Notes: generated by a model from the sequence alone, not told the origin. A DNA stretch of 64,000 nt from Aulosira sp. FACHB-615 (GCF_014698045.1 NZ_JACJSE010000027.1:22775-86774); one strand, 5' to 3'; counted from the first letter of the stretch, positions 1 through 9,281 are shown. A program made the numbers and translations.

Positions 1-101
1 TCTTCTAGTAAACGCACAATTTTTTCTTCAGAAAATTCTGCTAAATTAGCTTGTTCCATACTAATATTCTCTAATACAACTTGTGAAAGTTGTTTGGTCA
101 T
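1..101 (-). CDS. 5' end of an unidentified gene, cut by the window edge
   Basis: Reading leftwards from an ATG at 99-101 gives an open frame of 33 codons beginning MTKQLSQVVLENIS and running off the edge. The peptide is acidic and helical in character, but too short to assign. The start lies directly beside a short repeat (copies of TGACTAATGAC / GTCATTTGT at about 100-150), which could have supplied or moved the start codon. I cannot name a function; it could also be a chance frame. Confidence 0.4.
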   Translation of the reverse strand, partial: MTKQLSQVVLENISMEQANLAEFSEEKIVRLLE

Positions 102-169
102 TAGTCATTTGTATTGACTAAGGATAAGGCACAAATGACTAATGACAAAACTGAACACACCTCAACTAA

Positions 170-1075
170 TTAGCGTTCTTCAATTGGGAGTCCAGGAGCA
201 TTGACATCTAACTCTTCCCGACGTATTGTTTCTTGAGCATCAACGGTATCTTGCTCTACCACTTTTCGGACTCGAACTTCTTCACGGACAAATGCTTCTT
301 TGCGAATGTCAGCAGTTTCTTCGTGAATTTCTACACGCGCAAATTCGCCTTCACGGAAGTCAGCTTCTCCAGGCGCAACAACTCTACCAGCATCATCTGG
401 GGTAATGCGTTCAATGACAACATGCTCTTTTTCCACTGGTACGGAAACTCTAGCAGTTTCAGTTTCGATATGTTTGCCAACAGCAACTTCACCTGTTTTT
501 TGTCTTCTCTTATTAGCAACTAGCCGTTCTTCATATAATCTCAAGGTTTGATGGTCTTGTTCATTTAATCCAAATAAAGAAGGCTCTTGCTCGTAATTAT
601 AGGTATCGCGGGTGAAAGTTGGTGTGGTGACTGCTGTTGCTGGAGTAGCTGTAAAACCTGTATCTAATGTTGCAGTAGTATCTAGAGGTGTGGCTGTATC
701 TACAGGGGTGGTACTATATTGGGGATTACGATAAACACCACGTACTCGTTCTTCATAATCGTAATCAACTTGGCGTTCGTCAAATTCTGGTAAGTCTTCT
801 GCTTGCTCTCTGGTCATACCCACAGCATAAACGCGATCGCGCCCATAATCAATACGGCTACGACCTACCGGCAATAATACTTTTTTACCAAAAATCCAGA
901 AACCTAAGTCAACAACTAAATAGCGAAAATGTCCTTCATCATCAACTAAAACATCATTGACTGTACCAATCTTTTCATCATTTCCTTCCGTATATACGCC
1001 TAAACCTTTAATATCATTACCTTCCAGAGTATCACGATAGTCTGGATCAAATTCATTTAATTTGTAAAGAGACAT
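170..1075 (-). CDS. AvaK-like PRC-barrel/DUF2382 stress protein
   Basis: A protein of about 301 residues. The N-terminal part (about 1-85) is a PRC-barrel: it opens MSLYKLNEFDPDYRD and has a beta-rich stretch around DVLVDDEGHFRYLVVD. A low-complexity Thr/Ala/Pro linker (about 120-165) follows. The C-terminal DUF2382 (YsnF/AvaK) domain (about 180-290) carries RLVANKRRQKTGEVAVGKH and charged repeats such as FVREEVRVRKVV. The family is linked to general stress and, in Anabaena, to akinetes (AvaK). I chose the ATG at 1075 rather than one 12 codons upstream because it aligns with the start of the neighbouring paralogue and has GAGG about 9 nt upstream. Soluble; exact biochemical role unknown. Confidence 0.85.
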   Translation of the reverse strand: MSLYKLNEFDPDYRDTLEGNDIKGLGVYTEGNDEKIGTVNDVLVDDEGHFRYLVVDLGFWIFGKKVLLPVGRSRIDYGRDRVYAVGMTREQAEDLPEFDERQVDYDYEERVRGVYRNPQYSTTPVDTATPLDTTATLDTGFTATPATAVTTPTFTRDTYNYEQEPSLFGLNEQDHQTLRLYEERLVANKRRQKTGEVAVGKHIETETARVSVPVEKEHVVIERITPDDAGRVVAPGEADFREGEFARVEIHEETADIRKEAFVREEVRVRKVVEQDTVDAQETIRREELDVNAPGLPIEER

Positions 1076-1301
1076 TATATTTTTCCTCGGAACTCGTATA
1101 TCAACTTTCAATTCTTAAGGTAAAAATTTATTCTCTTCTATACATCTTTCTCTCGAATGAAGTACCTTAATTTCAAATTATCGAAAGGGAGATATTTTTC
1201 CGCCTCATACTATTTCAATTTATGGATAATACAAATAGAGACATAGAGGCTAAAGAACAAGGTCAAAAGCCCCTACATTTTTTTGAATTTTGTGCTTTTA
1301 A

Positions 1302-2144
1302 CTAAATAGTTCCTTGACTATCTTTTGCAGCATTATCTACCTGCAACTCGCCTGTAGTATTCACATCTAACTCTTCGCGGCGAATTGTGTCTTCAGCTTC
1401 TACGGTATCTCTGTCTACTACCTTTTTAACTCGTACTTCTTCCCGAACAAAGGCTTCTTTGCGAATTTCTGGTGTTTCTTCGTAAACTTCTATACGTGCT
1501 ACTTCACCCTCTTGAAATCTCACTTCATTGGGGTCAAGGACTGTTCCTGTTTCTGTGGGTGAAACTCGCTCAATTACAACACGTTCTTTTTGAACAGGTA
1601 CTGTAATTCGTGCAGTTTCAGTTTCCGTATGTTTACCAACTGCAACTTCTCCGGTTTTAACGCGCTGTTTATTGGCTATGAGGCGTTCTTCATACAATCT
1701 AAGTGTTTGATGATATTGATCATTCAAATTGTATAAATTAGGTTCTGTTTGATAATTATATGTATTGCGATCGTAAATTACATTACTATTTATCTGACGA
1801 AATACACTGCGTACTCTTTCTTCATAGTCTTCATCAACTGTATAGCTTTCGTGGTACTCAGGTAGCTTTTCCACTTGCTCTTTACTAAGTCCATCGACAT
1901 ATACCCGTTGTTCGGGATAGTTGATGCGTGAAAGACCGATTGGTAGTAATATTCTCTTACCAAGAGTATCAAAGCCTGTGTCAATCACTAAATAGCGAAA
2001 ACGCCCATTTGGATCAACTAAAGCATCACTTACGGAAGCAATTTTTACTCCGCCCTCAGTATAGAGTTCTAAACCTTTAACATCATCACCGCCAAATGTT
2101 TCTCGGTATTGAGGGTCAAATTCTTCGAGTTTGTAAAGAGGCAT
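1302..2144 (-). CDS. AvaK-like PRC-barrel/DUF2382 stress protein, paralogue
   Basis: A 280-residue paralogue of the gene just downstream on the same strand. It has the same PRC-barrel opening (MPLYKLEEFDPQYRET) and the same DUF2382 signature (ERLIANKQRVKTGEVAVGKH, then FVREEVRVKKVV), but lacks the long Thr/Pro linker of its neighbour. The C-terminus, after EELDVN, is unrelated. The two genes lie head to tail with about 226 bp between them, indicating a tandem duplication. No strong Shine-Dalgarno is seen before the ATG. Probably a stress-induced soluble protein; its ligand or partner is not evident from sequence. Confidence 0.85.
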   Translation of the reverse strand: MPLYKLEEFDPQYRETFGGDDVKGLELYTEGGVKIASVSDALVDPNGRFRYLVIDTGFDTLGKRILLPIGLSRINYPEQRVYVDGLSKEQVEKLPEYHESYTVDEDYEERVRSVFRQINSNVIYDRNTYNYQTEPNLYNLNDQYHQTLRLYEERLIANKQRVKTGEVAVGKHTETETARITVPVQKERVVIERVSPTETGTVLDPNEVRFQEGEVARIEVYEETPEIRKEAFVREEVRVKKVVDRDTVEAEDTIRREELDVNTTGELQVDNAAKDSQGTI

Positions 2145-2347
2145 AGCTGGGAAGTTCTTGAGAAGATATATTGATATCTCTACGCTAAAAATTCTTGTGG
2201 GAGAAATCCTCTAACTGATGGCTGAATTTTTTGAGATATTTATTGTTACTCTCTATACCCCCCGCAATCATACGATGATATTCGTCTATTATCTATTTTG
2301 CTGTAGTTAGACTCATAGCGATCGCTGATACTAATTCAGCCTAAAAA

Positions 2348-3283
2348 TTACTGTATTTTTCTTCCAATATACCCAATGATAAGTTTACCAGGCCCTAACT
2401 CTGTAGAAAAATGAAGCCGCCAATCTCCTGGTGTCATACGTAGATGTAAACTAAAAATGCGCTCCTTGCCATCAGGACAGTTGAATGTTAGCAATTTTTG
2501 AAATTTTTGCAGTCTTGATTCACTCTCTGGAGATGCTTTATTCAGTTGATTTAAGTCATAAGAACCATCGCTCCAAATTCTACAAGATCGTTCAAGTGCA
2601 AATAATCGACCTGCAACTTGTCTTAAAATCGGATTACCATTTTCAATACTTTGTATTTGTACACTAACACTGTCGCAGAAGACTAGATTAGGGAATAGCT
2701 CTTCTCTCCGATTCCATAAATCTACCCCATCACGAATCCCAGTTTTCAGGCGTTCCTGTATCCAAGGAATATGAACTTGTATATGTTTTTTATTACTAGC
2801 ATGAACAACTGTAAATGTATCAGAATGATAAGTATCATTATCTTCTAGCCATGTAGCTTGCAAAGTAATAATATGAGATTCCCATTGTGGCTCTGATTGA
2901 ATGCTTAAAGCTACAGATTCCAATAGATAAGCAATTTTCAATCCTTCGCTAATTTCTCCTTCACAACAGAAATCAGACAGTGTGGTTTTATTCTCAATTT
3001 CAGAATTTTGAATATCTGCTAAGAAAGGAGTTTTTGTAGACGTGAGAATAAAACGTACTTTATCTCTATCCACATTTTTGTCTACAAACCAATCAGACAA
3101 AGAATAATTGTATGCCAGTAGACTATTATAAAAATCACTATGAGTACGAATTATTGGCTTCACACCAAATTCTGCCGCCTCTCTGGCTGTATCAACTAAA
3201 TCCGACATTCTTTGTTGAGCCGTTTGAATATTATCAGCAGGAATTCGTAACGACAGTTCATTTAACACCATCTCCAAATCCAT
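2348..3283 (-). CDS. Unknown protein, third gene of the DUF262/AAA operon
   Basis: A 311-residue protein I do not recognise. It starts 3 bp after the stop of the AAA ATPase gene, so it is almost certainly co-translated with it. The N-terminal 40 residues look amphipathic helical (MDLEMVLNELSLRIPADN). The centre mixes strands and helices, with several Trp and Cys residues and a long hydrophilic stretch around LWNRREELFPN. The C-terminus contains GDWRLHFST and ends in a hydrophobic, beta-like segment. No signal peptide, no membrane helix and no obvious nuclease motif are visible. Its place in the operon suggests an accessory, sensor or effector subunit of the DUF262/DUF3696 module. That role is inference. 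Confidence 0.75.
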   Translation of the reverse strand: MDLEMVLNELSLRIPADNIQTAQQRMSDLVDTAREAAEFGVKPIIRTHSDFYNSLLAYNYSLSDWFVDKNVDRDKVRFILTSTKTPFLADIQNSEIENKTTLSDFCCEGEISEGLKIAYLLESVALSIQSEPQWESHIITLQATWLEDNDTYHSDTFTVVHASNKKHIQVHIPWIQERLKTGIRDGVDLWNRREELFPNLVFCDSVSVQIQSIENGNPILRQVAGRLFALERSCRIWSDGSYDLNQLNKASPESESRLQKFQKLLTFNCPDGKERIFSLHLRMTPGDWRLHFSTELGPGKLIIGYIGRKIQ

Positions 3284-3286
3284 GCT

Positions 3287-4483
3287 TTAAACATCCCTTG
3301 GCTTTAATAAGGTGATTAAATTTTTTTCCCACTCATCAAAAAATCCATCAGGCCATTGATCAATTCTTCCATTACGATCAATTTGCGGTGATATTACTTC
3401 TGTAAAGACTTGTCCTTGTTTTTCTTGCCGTTGGAAGTAATGCAATTGAACATCCTCTGGTTCAAGTTTGCCATTATGTACCGCTAACCGAATTCCGTTT
3501 AAAACGTGGTCACTGTGAGTTTCTATCACTACTTGAACACCACAACTAGCTGCAAGTGCTAACAATTCACCCATTTTGGTCTGTCCTTGAGGATGAAGAT
3601 GTGCCTCTGGATTCTCCACTATAATTAATGAACCTGGAATAGATGCAAGTGCAGCTACTATAACTGGCAAAGTATAAGTAATTCCAAAGCCAACATTAGT
3701 ATTACGATATCTGCTACTCACCTCTTTGCCCATTTCAAATGAGTATCGCAAACTCATTAAATCAACACCTTCAATCGGGTCGATATGAATTCTTGTGCCA
3801 GGACTTATTTCTCCCATCCATGCCTTTACTTGATTTTTCAGTAATAAAGATTTTTCTTTTGGATGACTTAATTTATTTGGTTCATTTTGTTTAAAGCGTT
3901 CCAAACTTTTAGGAATATTCTGTGAAATTTTCTGTTCAAGCCCAATAGTATTTATTTTTTGATCACCAAAAATGTATAAGAAATGTTCCGCATATTCACC
4001 TCTAGTACCAATTTGAAAATTTTGGCTTACTGAATAATCTGACATTGCAAAAACATTACGAGGGCCAAGCCTTTCTGCTTGCAAATAGTGAAAATAATTT
4101 CCAAAAAGGCTAAAATCATGTATTTCCTGGGTTATTGGAGCAATATCAGTACGTAAAACATCTGCTTTTTGGTCATATCTAAAATTCCATTCCCATGTCA
4201 TTTTCTCTCGATATTCTACTATCAGTTTAATACCGATTAATTCCTCTTTCGCTCCCTCAAATAAAGCATCTTTAGCAGTACCAATACTTACTAAATCTCC
4301 ATTTAGAGCCAAACGTTTTCTTTGTAAAAGTCTTTGTTGATATGACTGACGTAATAACAGCAATGATTGTAAGGCTGAAGACTTACCCATGCCATTTAAA
4401 CCTGATAATAGAGTTAGTTGCCTAAACTCTAGTAGCTGGTCTTCAAAAGGTTTAAAGTTTTTCAAATGTAGTGAATATATCAT
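3287..4483 (-). CDS. AAA ATPase, DUF3696 type (OLD/SMC-like fold)
   Basis: A 398-residue ABC/SMC-type ATPase. Walker A is GLNGMGKSS at residues 28-36, directly after a core strand typical of RecF/OLD-like proteins. The conserved block NVGFGITYTLPVIVAAL (264-280) precedes Walker B/D-loop IIVENPEAHLHPQGQ (287-301) and the H-loop region VVIETHSDHVLNGIR (318-332). The C-terminus (IDRNGRIDQWPDGFFDEW) is the mark of DUF3696. No TOPRIM domain follows, so this is not a full OLD nuclease. The start overlaps the stop of the upstream DUF262 gene by 4 bp (ATGA), indicating translational coupling. The likely role is ATP-dependent sensing or gating within the operon's complex. Confidence 0.88.
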   Translation of the reverse strand: MIYSLHLKNFKPFEDQLLEFRQLTLLSGLNGMGKSSALQSLLLLRQSYQQRLLQRKRLALNGDLVSIGTAKDALFEGAKEELIGIKLIVEYREKMTWEWNFRYDQKADVLRTDIAPITQEIHDFSLFGNYFHYLQAERLGPRNVFAMSDYSVSQNFQIGTRGEYAEHFLYIFGDQKINTIGLEQKISQNIPKSLERFKQNEPNKLSHPKEKSLLLKNQVKAWMGEISPGTRIHIDPIEGVDLMSLRYSFEMGKEVSSRYRNTNVGFGITYTLPVIVAALASIPGSLIIVENPEAHLHPQGQTKMGELLALAASCGVQVVIETHSDHVLNGIRLAVHNGKLEPEDVQLHYFQRQEKQGQVFTEVISPQIDRNGRIDQWPDGFFDEWEKNLITLLKPRDV

Positions 4484-5661
4484 GACAATTCTGCCTTGAT
4501 AATTTCTGCAATTTCATCCAATCTATGTAATACAGTCTTAAGGTTTCCTGTACTTCTATATATAGGAGTATCAAATTTACCCTCGTTAGTCAAATCAATC
4601 ATTTTATGTTTAATATTTTCTTTTTTTTCTTTAATAATTTTAATTTCTTGATCACTAAGTTTAAATAAATTAACACACCAGCTTTCAAATAAAGCTTTGT
4701 TAATGGGATATCGCCTTGTTCCTACTTTCAATTTCCGAAAAGCATCTTTGCCAAAGATGTCATAGGCTAATTTCATTAAATTTAAAAATTGCTTTTCTAT
4801 TAAATTTATTTCCTCATCAGACATAGAATTTATATATGACATAGACTTATCTAATATTCTTTTAAAGCTTTTGCTTTTTCTGAAAATTTCTTGATCGTTT
4901 ATCATGAACACTAATACTCTAAGTATACATTCACGATCAGCCATTCTATCTGGCCTTATACCATTGTCAGTAGCGATTTTAAATTCAGACGATACAGCTA
5001 AATTTTCTAATAACTTTGTTGCTTTACCTTGATTTAAAGCATGACGAATTTCCTGTATTGATAAGGATGAACCACCAGTATTAATACGCTCAAATATAAC
5101 TTGCTTAAAATTATTGGCTGTGCCTGGTTCAATAAAAATAACTGTGAGAGGGGTTTCTTCTATACGACGTTGGTAATTACGAGGTATTTCATCATATATT
5201 TTTCCATTAAACTCAGTAAATGACTCTAATCCAGTTAGCCTCAGTTTTTTATCAATTACAAACTCCTTTAAACTAGTTAACCTTTGTGAACCATCTATTA
5301 TTAACCAGTTATTTTCATTGGTTGCATCAATATAAAATGCTGGTAGGGGAATACGCAGTAAAATCGATTCAATAAGCCTACTTTTAGCAACTTCATTCCA
5401 AACTGATTTGCGTTGAAATTCAGGATATAATTCAAGTTCATTATTTATGATTTTGCTTAATAAATAATTAATGCTGTTCTGTCTAGTTTCAACTCTAATT
5501 TCAGTTGCTTCAAAGGGTTCATTAACTTCTTCTTCTGATACAACATTCCCTTCATCAATAAATAATTCTTCTATTTCATTATCTTCTTCTAGAATATCTG
5601 GCTCTTTGACTTCCATCTCTTTTTTAAAATATTCTGGATTGAGATCATTTATATGTGTCAT
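4480..5661 (-). CDS. DUF262 (GmrS/ParB-like) protein
   Basis: A 393-residue protein with an acidic N-terminus (about 1-55, rich in Glu and Asp) followed by a DUF262 domain. Seen in order: YPEFQRKSVWN (79-89), RIPLPAFYI (103-111), the ParB-like IIDGSQRLTSL (121-131) with the DGxQR motif at 123-127, and FERINTGG (190-197). In GmrSD-type enzymes this domain binds or hydrolyses nucleotide and regulates the DUF1524 HNH nuclease. Here no HNH (DUF1524) motif follows, so a nuclease partner must be elsewhere or absent. It is the first gene of a three-gene unit with the AAA protein and the unknown third protein. Base composition is AT-rich relative to neighbours, compatible with horizontal gain. Confidence 0.87.
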   Translation of the reverse strand: MTHINDLNPEYFKKEMEVKEPDILEEDNEIEELFIDEGNVVSEEEVNEPFEATEIRVETRQNSINYLLSKIINNELELYPEFQRKSVWNEVAKSRLIESILLRIPLPAFYIDATNENNWLIIDGSQRLTSLKEFVIDKKLRLTGLESFTEFNGKIYDEIPRNYQRRIEETPLTVIFIEPGTANNFKQVIFERINTGGSSLSIQEIRHALNQGKATKLLENLAVSSEFKIATDNGIRPDRMADRECILRVLVFMINDQEIFRKSKSFKRILDKSMSYINSMSDEEINLIEKQFLNLMKLAYDIFGKDAFRKLKVGTRRYPINKALFESWCVNLFKLSDQEIKIIKEKKENIKHKMIDLTNEGKFDTPIYRSTGNLKTVLHRLDEIAEIIKAELS

Positions 5662-5898
5662 AATGGCTACTTCTTGGAGTTAAGGGGTATTTGATTATTA
5701 ATTTGTAATCTTTATTATTTTCAAAATCATACTGAACATTATGATTTAGATAATTTACTTCGATCTTACTACTTTCTAACATTCATAGGTGTATGTCATA
5801 TATGTCATTACAGTCGCAACATTCTCTACACTTAAGAAACAATAAAGCAGCTGCAATAAAACAGCTGCCATAATAAAAATTATGAAAGATTTTTGAAA

Positions 5899-6828
5899 CT
5901 ACTTCGCTAATACCTGAGTAACTGGTGCAACACCAGCTAAATCTAAGATTTTAGGTATCAAATCTTCCCGCTTCACAGCCATCATGTGGACACCATGACA
6001 CAATTGCTTTGCTATTTGCACTTGTTCTGCGGCAATTTTGACACCTTCTTCTAGGGGGTCTTTGGCTTTGGCTAATCTATCAATAATATGTTCAGGTATA
6101 TTTACACCCGGAACGCACCTATTAATAAATTGAGCATTTTTCGCCGATTTCAACAGAAAAATTCCTGCCAAAATAGGTTTGTTATGTACAGACGCTATCT
6201 TATCCATGAACTTTTCTAGTCTTTCAAAATCAGTGATTAATTGACTTTGAAAAAACTGCGCTCCGGCTGAAATTTTACGTTCAAAGCGACTTTGCAAACC
6301 AGACCAACTTGCACACTGCGGGTCTACGGCTGCACCGACAAATAAATCTGTCGCGCCATCAGTCAAGGGTTTATCGTTGCAATCAACACCTTGATTCATT
6401 TTTTGAATTAATTGCAGTAGTCGCACTGACTCTAAATCAAAGACACCCTTTGCATCAGGATGATCACCTGCTTTTACCGGGTCGCCTGTTAAAGCTAAGA
6501 TATTCCGAATACCTAAAGCATGAGCGCCCATCAAGTCGGCTTGTAAGGCGATACGGTTGCGATCGCGGCAAGCCATCTGACAAATTGGTTCAATGCCGTT
6601 TTGTAATAAAATCGCTGAAGCCACTAATGACGACATTCGCAACACAGCGCGGCTACCATCAGTAATATTGACAGCATGAACTCTCCCCTTAAGAGTCGCC
6701 GCCATTTCAATTGTATGAGTAGGATTTCCTCCTTTTGGGGGTGCTACCTCGGCGGTAACTAAAAATTCCCCCGCTTGCGCGGCTTTACGGAAATAATTTA
6801 AAGCAGCACAGCTATGGTTATCTTCCAT
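5899..6828 (-). CDS. metF: Methylenetetrahydrofolate reductase family protein
   Basis: A 309-residue TIM-barrel protein of the MTHFR family, which reduces 5,10-methylene-THF to 5-methyl-THF for methionine synthesis. The N-terminal strand TAEVAPPKGG carries the conserved Glu (E27). VNITDGSRAV, ICQMACRDRNR and NILALTGDP (about residues 74-130) match flavin and folate-binding segments. GAQFFQSQLITD (about 187) and KPILAGIFLLKSA are also typical. The style (EVxPPKG rather than the E. coli FEFFPP) resembles the short MetF found with separate partner subunits in other bacteria. It is a monocistron on the minus strand upstream of trpS. Function is fairly sure; electron donor and partners are not. 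Confidence 0.8.
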   Translation of the reverse strand: MEDNHSCAALNYFRKAAQAGEFLVTAEVAPPKGGNPTHTIEMAATLKGRVHAVNITDGSRAVLRMSSLVASAILLQNGIEPICQMACRDRNRIALQADLMGAHALGIRNILALTGDPVKAGDHPDAKGVFDLESVRLLQLIQKMNQGVDCNDKPLTDGATDLFVGAAVDPQCASWSGLQSRFERKISAGAQFFQSQLITDFERLEKFMDKIASVHNKPILAGIFLLKSAKNAQFINRCVPGVNIPEHIIDRLAKAKDPLEEGVKIAAEQVQIAKQLCHGVHMMAVKREDLIPKILDLAGVAPVTQVLAK

Positions 6829-7000
6829 AACGTTATTCTTTATGTTCTTTTTAAGCGTATAACAAATTACACCTTAAAGAACAAGGGGCAGAATCGGGAA
6901 GTGGGGAAGAAAAACAATGATCATTCTTCCCCAGCACTTGCTAGTTAAGAAGTACGTAAGTATAAACTTAAGTACAAGCTTCCCTATAGGCCATGACGAA

Positions 7001-8008
7001 CTACACAGGCATAGAGTAGCCTAACGCTGCTTTCACATCTGCTAAAGTTTGATTAGCGATCGCTTGTGCTTTTTCCCGTCCATCACGCAACACAGACTCC
7101 AAATAACCCTTGTCATCCATAATTTGCTGATATTTTTCTTGGATGGGTTGTAATGCATTAATTGTTGTTTCTGTCAATAACGGCTTGAATTGTCCCCAAC
7201 CCATATCTTGGCATTCTGCTGCTACTGCTTCTTTGGTCTTGCCAGACAGCAACATATACAAAGTTAATAAGTTATTACACTCCGGCCGTTCTGGAACATC
7301 AAAAGTTAAACCCCTGACAGGATCAGTTTTGCACCGCTTAATTTTATTTGCAATCTGGTCTGGTGGATCTAACAGATTAATCCGGCTCAACTCTGACGGA
7401 TCAGACTTGGACATTTTGCGTGTCCCATCGGTCAAGCTCATCACCCTTGCGCCATCTTTCCGAATCAAAGGATCTGGTAACTTCAAAACTGGTTGATCCT
7501 TAGCAAATTGATGATTTAATCGATTGACAATATCCCTTGTCAGTTCTATGTGTTGTTTTTGGTCTTCACCCACCGGCACTTTATCCGCCTGATAAAGCAA
7601 AATATCAGCCGCCATCAGCACTGGGTAGATTAACAAACCTGTACTAACGTTTTCTCCTTGTTTAACAGCCTTTTCCTTAAACTGAATCATGTCTTGTAGC
7701 CAGTTTAGGGGAGTGATGCAGTTAAGCAGCCAAGCAAGTTCACTGTGTGCAGAAACATGGGACTGGACAAAGATACTGGAGTGGTTTAAATCAATCCCAC
7801 AGGCCAGGTAAAGTGCGGCGATGGTGTAAGTATCTGCCGCCAAAGACGCTGGATTATGCGGTACAGTAATCGCGTGTAAATCCACTACACAAAAGAAATT
7901 TTCATACTGGTCTTGGATTTCTACCCAGTTGCGAATCGCGCCTAAGTAGTTACCTAAGTGCAGATTACCAGTTGGTTGAACTCCTGACAGCACACGCTGC
8001 TTACCCAT
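7001..8008 (-). CDS. trpS: Tryptophanyl-tRNA synthetase
   Basis: A 335-residue class I aminoacyl-tRNA synthetase, the usual bacterial TrpRS length. It charges tRNA-Trp with tryptophan in the cytosol. The HIGH-type signature is GNLHLGN (14-20) near the N-terminus, after LSGVQPT. The KMSKS loop is intact (198-202, within TRKMSKSDPS). VPVGEDQKQHIELTRD is the canonical TrpRS core. The C-terminal helical domain ends in the usual DVKAALGY region. It sits alone, with about 170 bp before the downstream MetF-like gene. Confidence 0.97.
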   Translation of the reverse strand: MGKQRVLSGVQPTGNLHLGNYLGAIRNWVEIQDQYENFFCVVDLHAITVPHNPASLAADTYTIAALYLACGIDLNHSSIFVQSHVSAHSELAWLLNCITPLNWLQDMIQFKEKAVKQGENVSTGLLIYPVLMAADILLYQADKVPVGEDQKQHIELTRDIVNRLNHQFAKDQPVLKLPDPLIRKDGARVMSLTDGTRKMSKSDPSELSRINLLDPPDQIANKIKRCKTDPVRGLTFDVPERPECNNLLTLYMLLSGKTKEAVAAECQDMGWGQFKPLLTETTINALQPIQEKYQQIMDDKGYLESVLRDGREKAQAIANQTLADVKAALGYSMPV

Positions 8009-8531
8009 AGATTCACTCTAGTTCTTGCTAAATGTTCATGCACGTATCCATCCTTATGATGCCGTGTCACACGGCATTATAGACTTTTTATGCGTCAAAG
8101 ATGCAAGGTGGCAATTTCTCTCCAAAAAAAGTAGGGTGTATTACGGCCAGGACTTACGCACAAAGATTATCTGTAGAGATTGGGTGAAAGGGTGAAAGGG
8201 TTTGGGGTGTAAGGATTTTGAATCAGTATACCCCTGAACCCCTATACCCTCGCCAAAACCCTTGATTTTTCGTTTTTATGCGTAAGTCCTAGATTTAAAG
8301 TATGAGAATTAGCCGTAACGCACCAAGATATATGGTGAGTTATCAGTAATCCTTAATTTTTAATTAAGTAAAAACTTCAAATTCAGATCAATATTTCAGA
8401 AAGAACACAAGGCTGTAACCCTCTTTAATTCTGCTTTAGCTCAACAAGAAATATTTACAATCCCCTGCTTTTTAACTTTACAGACAGTAGGTAATACTTA
8501 AATAGTGCTAGACCACTTTCAGTATTTTGAT
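8009..8531. other. Intergenic region with repeat element
   Basis: No credible gene here. The region holds the promoters of trpS (leftward) and the DsbA-like gene (rightward), and a 142-bp element bounded by perfect 12-bp inverted repeats at 8149-8290, described separately. The AT-rich stretch 8330-8500 before the DsbA-like gene shows nothing else I can name. Confidence 0.6.
8149..8290. repeat. 142-bp inverted-repeat-bounded element (MITE-like)
   Basis: The left end AGGACTTACGCA (8149-8160) and right end TGCGTAAGTCCT (8279-8290) are perfect 12-bp inverted repeats. The interior has purine-rich GGGTGAAAGGGTGAAAGGG and, on the other side, CCCCTGAACCCCTATACCC, so the middle can also pair imperfectly. 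Related ends or interiors occur at 9282-9370, 26190-26206 and 29775-30046. No coding capacity. The features fit a short non-autonomous mobile or structured repeat. Confidence 0.7.
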
Positions 8532-9278
8532 ATGCGACAATTATTTCAGTATCTACGTACCTGGGTTATCGTCTGCCTGCTGTGTTTGGTCTTAGGCTGG
8601 ACACTACCTGCACAAGCAGCTACCGACATTGACTCTAAACTCGAAAAGCAAGTTTTAGAAATTATCCGTAACAATCCACAATTCGTTCTTAACTCTCTGC
8701 AAGAGTATCAACTGGCTAAACAAGAAAAATTACAGAAAGTCCAACAAGCTTTTTTAGATGATTTAAAATCTAACCCAGCAAATATCATTGGCGAATCACC
8801 AACCACTGGTGCGGCTAAGTCCAAAACAGTGCTAGTTGAGTTTTCTGATTTTCAATGTCCCTACTGTGCGGAAGTACATAAAACTCTGAAATCAGTAGTA
8901 GACAAGCATAAAGACGAGTTGACATTGGTTTACAAGAATTTTCCTCTAACTGGAGTCCATCCAGAAGCATTCCCCGCAGCGCAAGCGGCTTGGGCTGCTA
9001 AACAACAAGGTAAGTTCTGGGAATACCATGATGCTTTGTTTGAAAATCAAAAGCAACTAGGTGAAACCTTATACGTTGATATTGCTAAAAAACTAAACCT
9101 CAATTTGGTGAAGTTTGAGAGCGATCGCAAGTTGGCAAAAACAGCCATTGACAAAGACCTCAAACAAGCGAATGATTTAGGTATCTCTGGTACACCATTC
9201 CTCGTTATCAACACTGATAAATACACTGGTGCAGTCCAAGCAGCCGACATTGAAGCGAGATTGGGTAGTGCGAGTTAA
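8532..9278 (+). CDS. Secreted DsbA-family thioredoxin-fold protein
   Basis: About 248 residues. An N-terminal signal peptide (MRQLFQYLRTWVIVCLLCLV) ends at a probable cleavage site LPAQA/A. A helical segment is followed by a DsbA-type thioredoxin fold with the redox motif FQCPYC (CPYC at about 109-112), an inserted helical domain, and a cis-proline loop GISGTPFLVI near the C-terminus. It should make, break or isomerise disulfides in the periplasm or thylakoid lumen. The layout matches the DSBA_2/BdbD-like group rather than E. coli DsbA. I prefer the ATG at 8532; a GTG nine codons upstream (8505) would place charged residues before the signal. Confidence 0.87.
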   Translation: MRQLFQYLRTWVIVCLLCLVLGWTLPAQAATDIDSKLEKQVLEIIRNNPQFVLNSLQEYQLAKQEKLQKVQQAFLDDLKSNPANIIGESPTTGAAKSKTVLVEFSDFQCPYCAEVHKTLKSVVDKHKDELTLVYKNFPLTGVHPEAFPAAQAAWAAKQQGKFWEYHDALFENQKQLGETLYVDIAKKLNLNLVKFESDRKLAKTAIDKDLKQANDLGISGTPFLVINTDKYTGAVQAADIEARLGSAS

Positions 9279-9281
9279 ATA

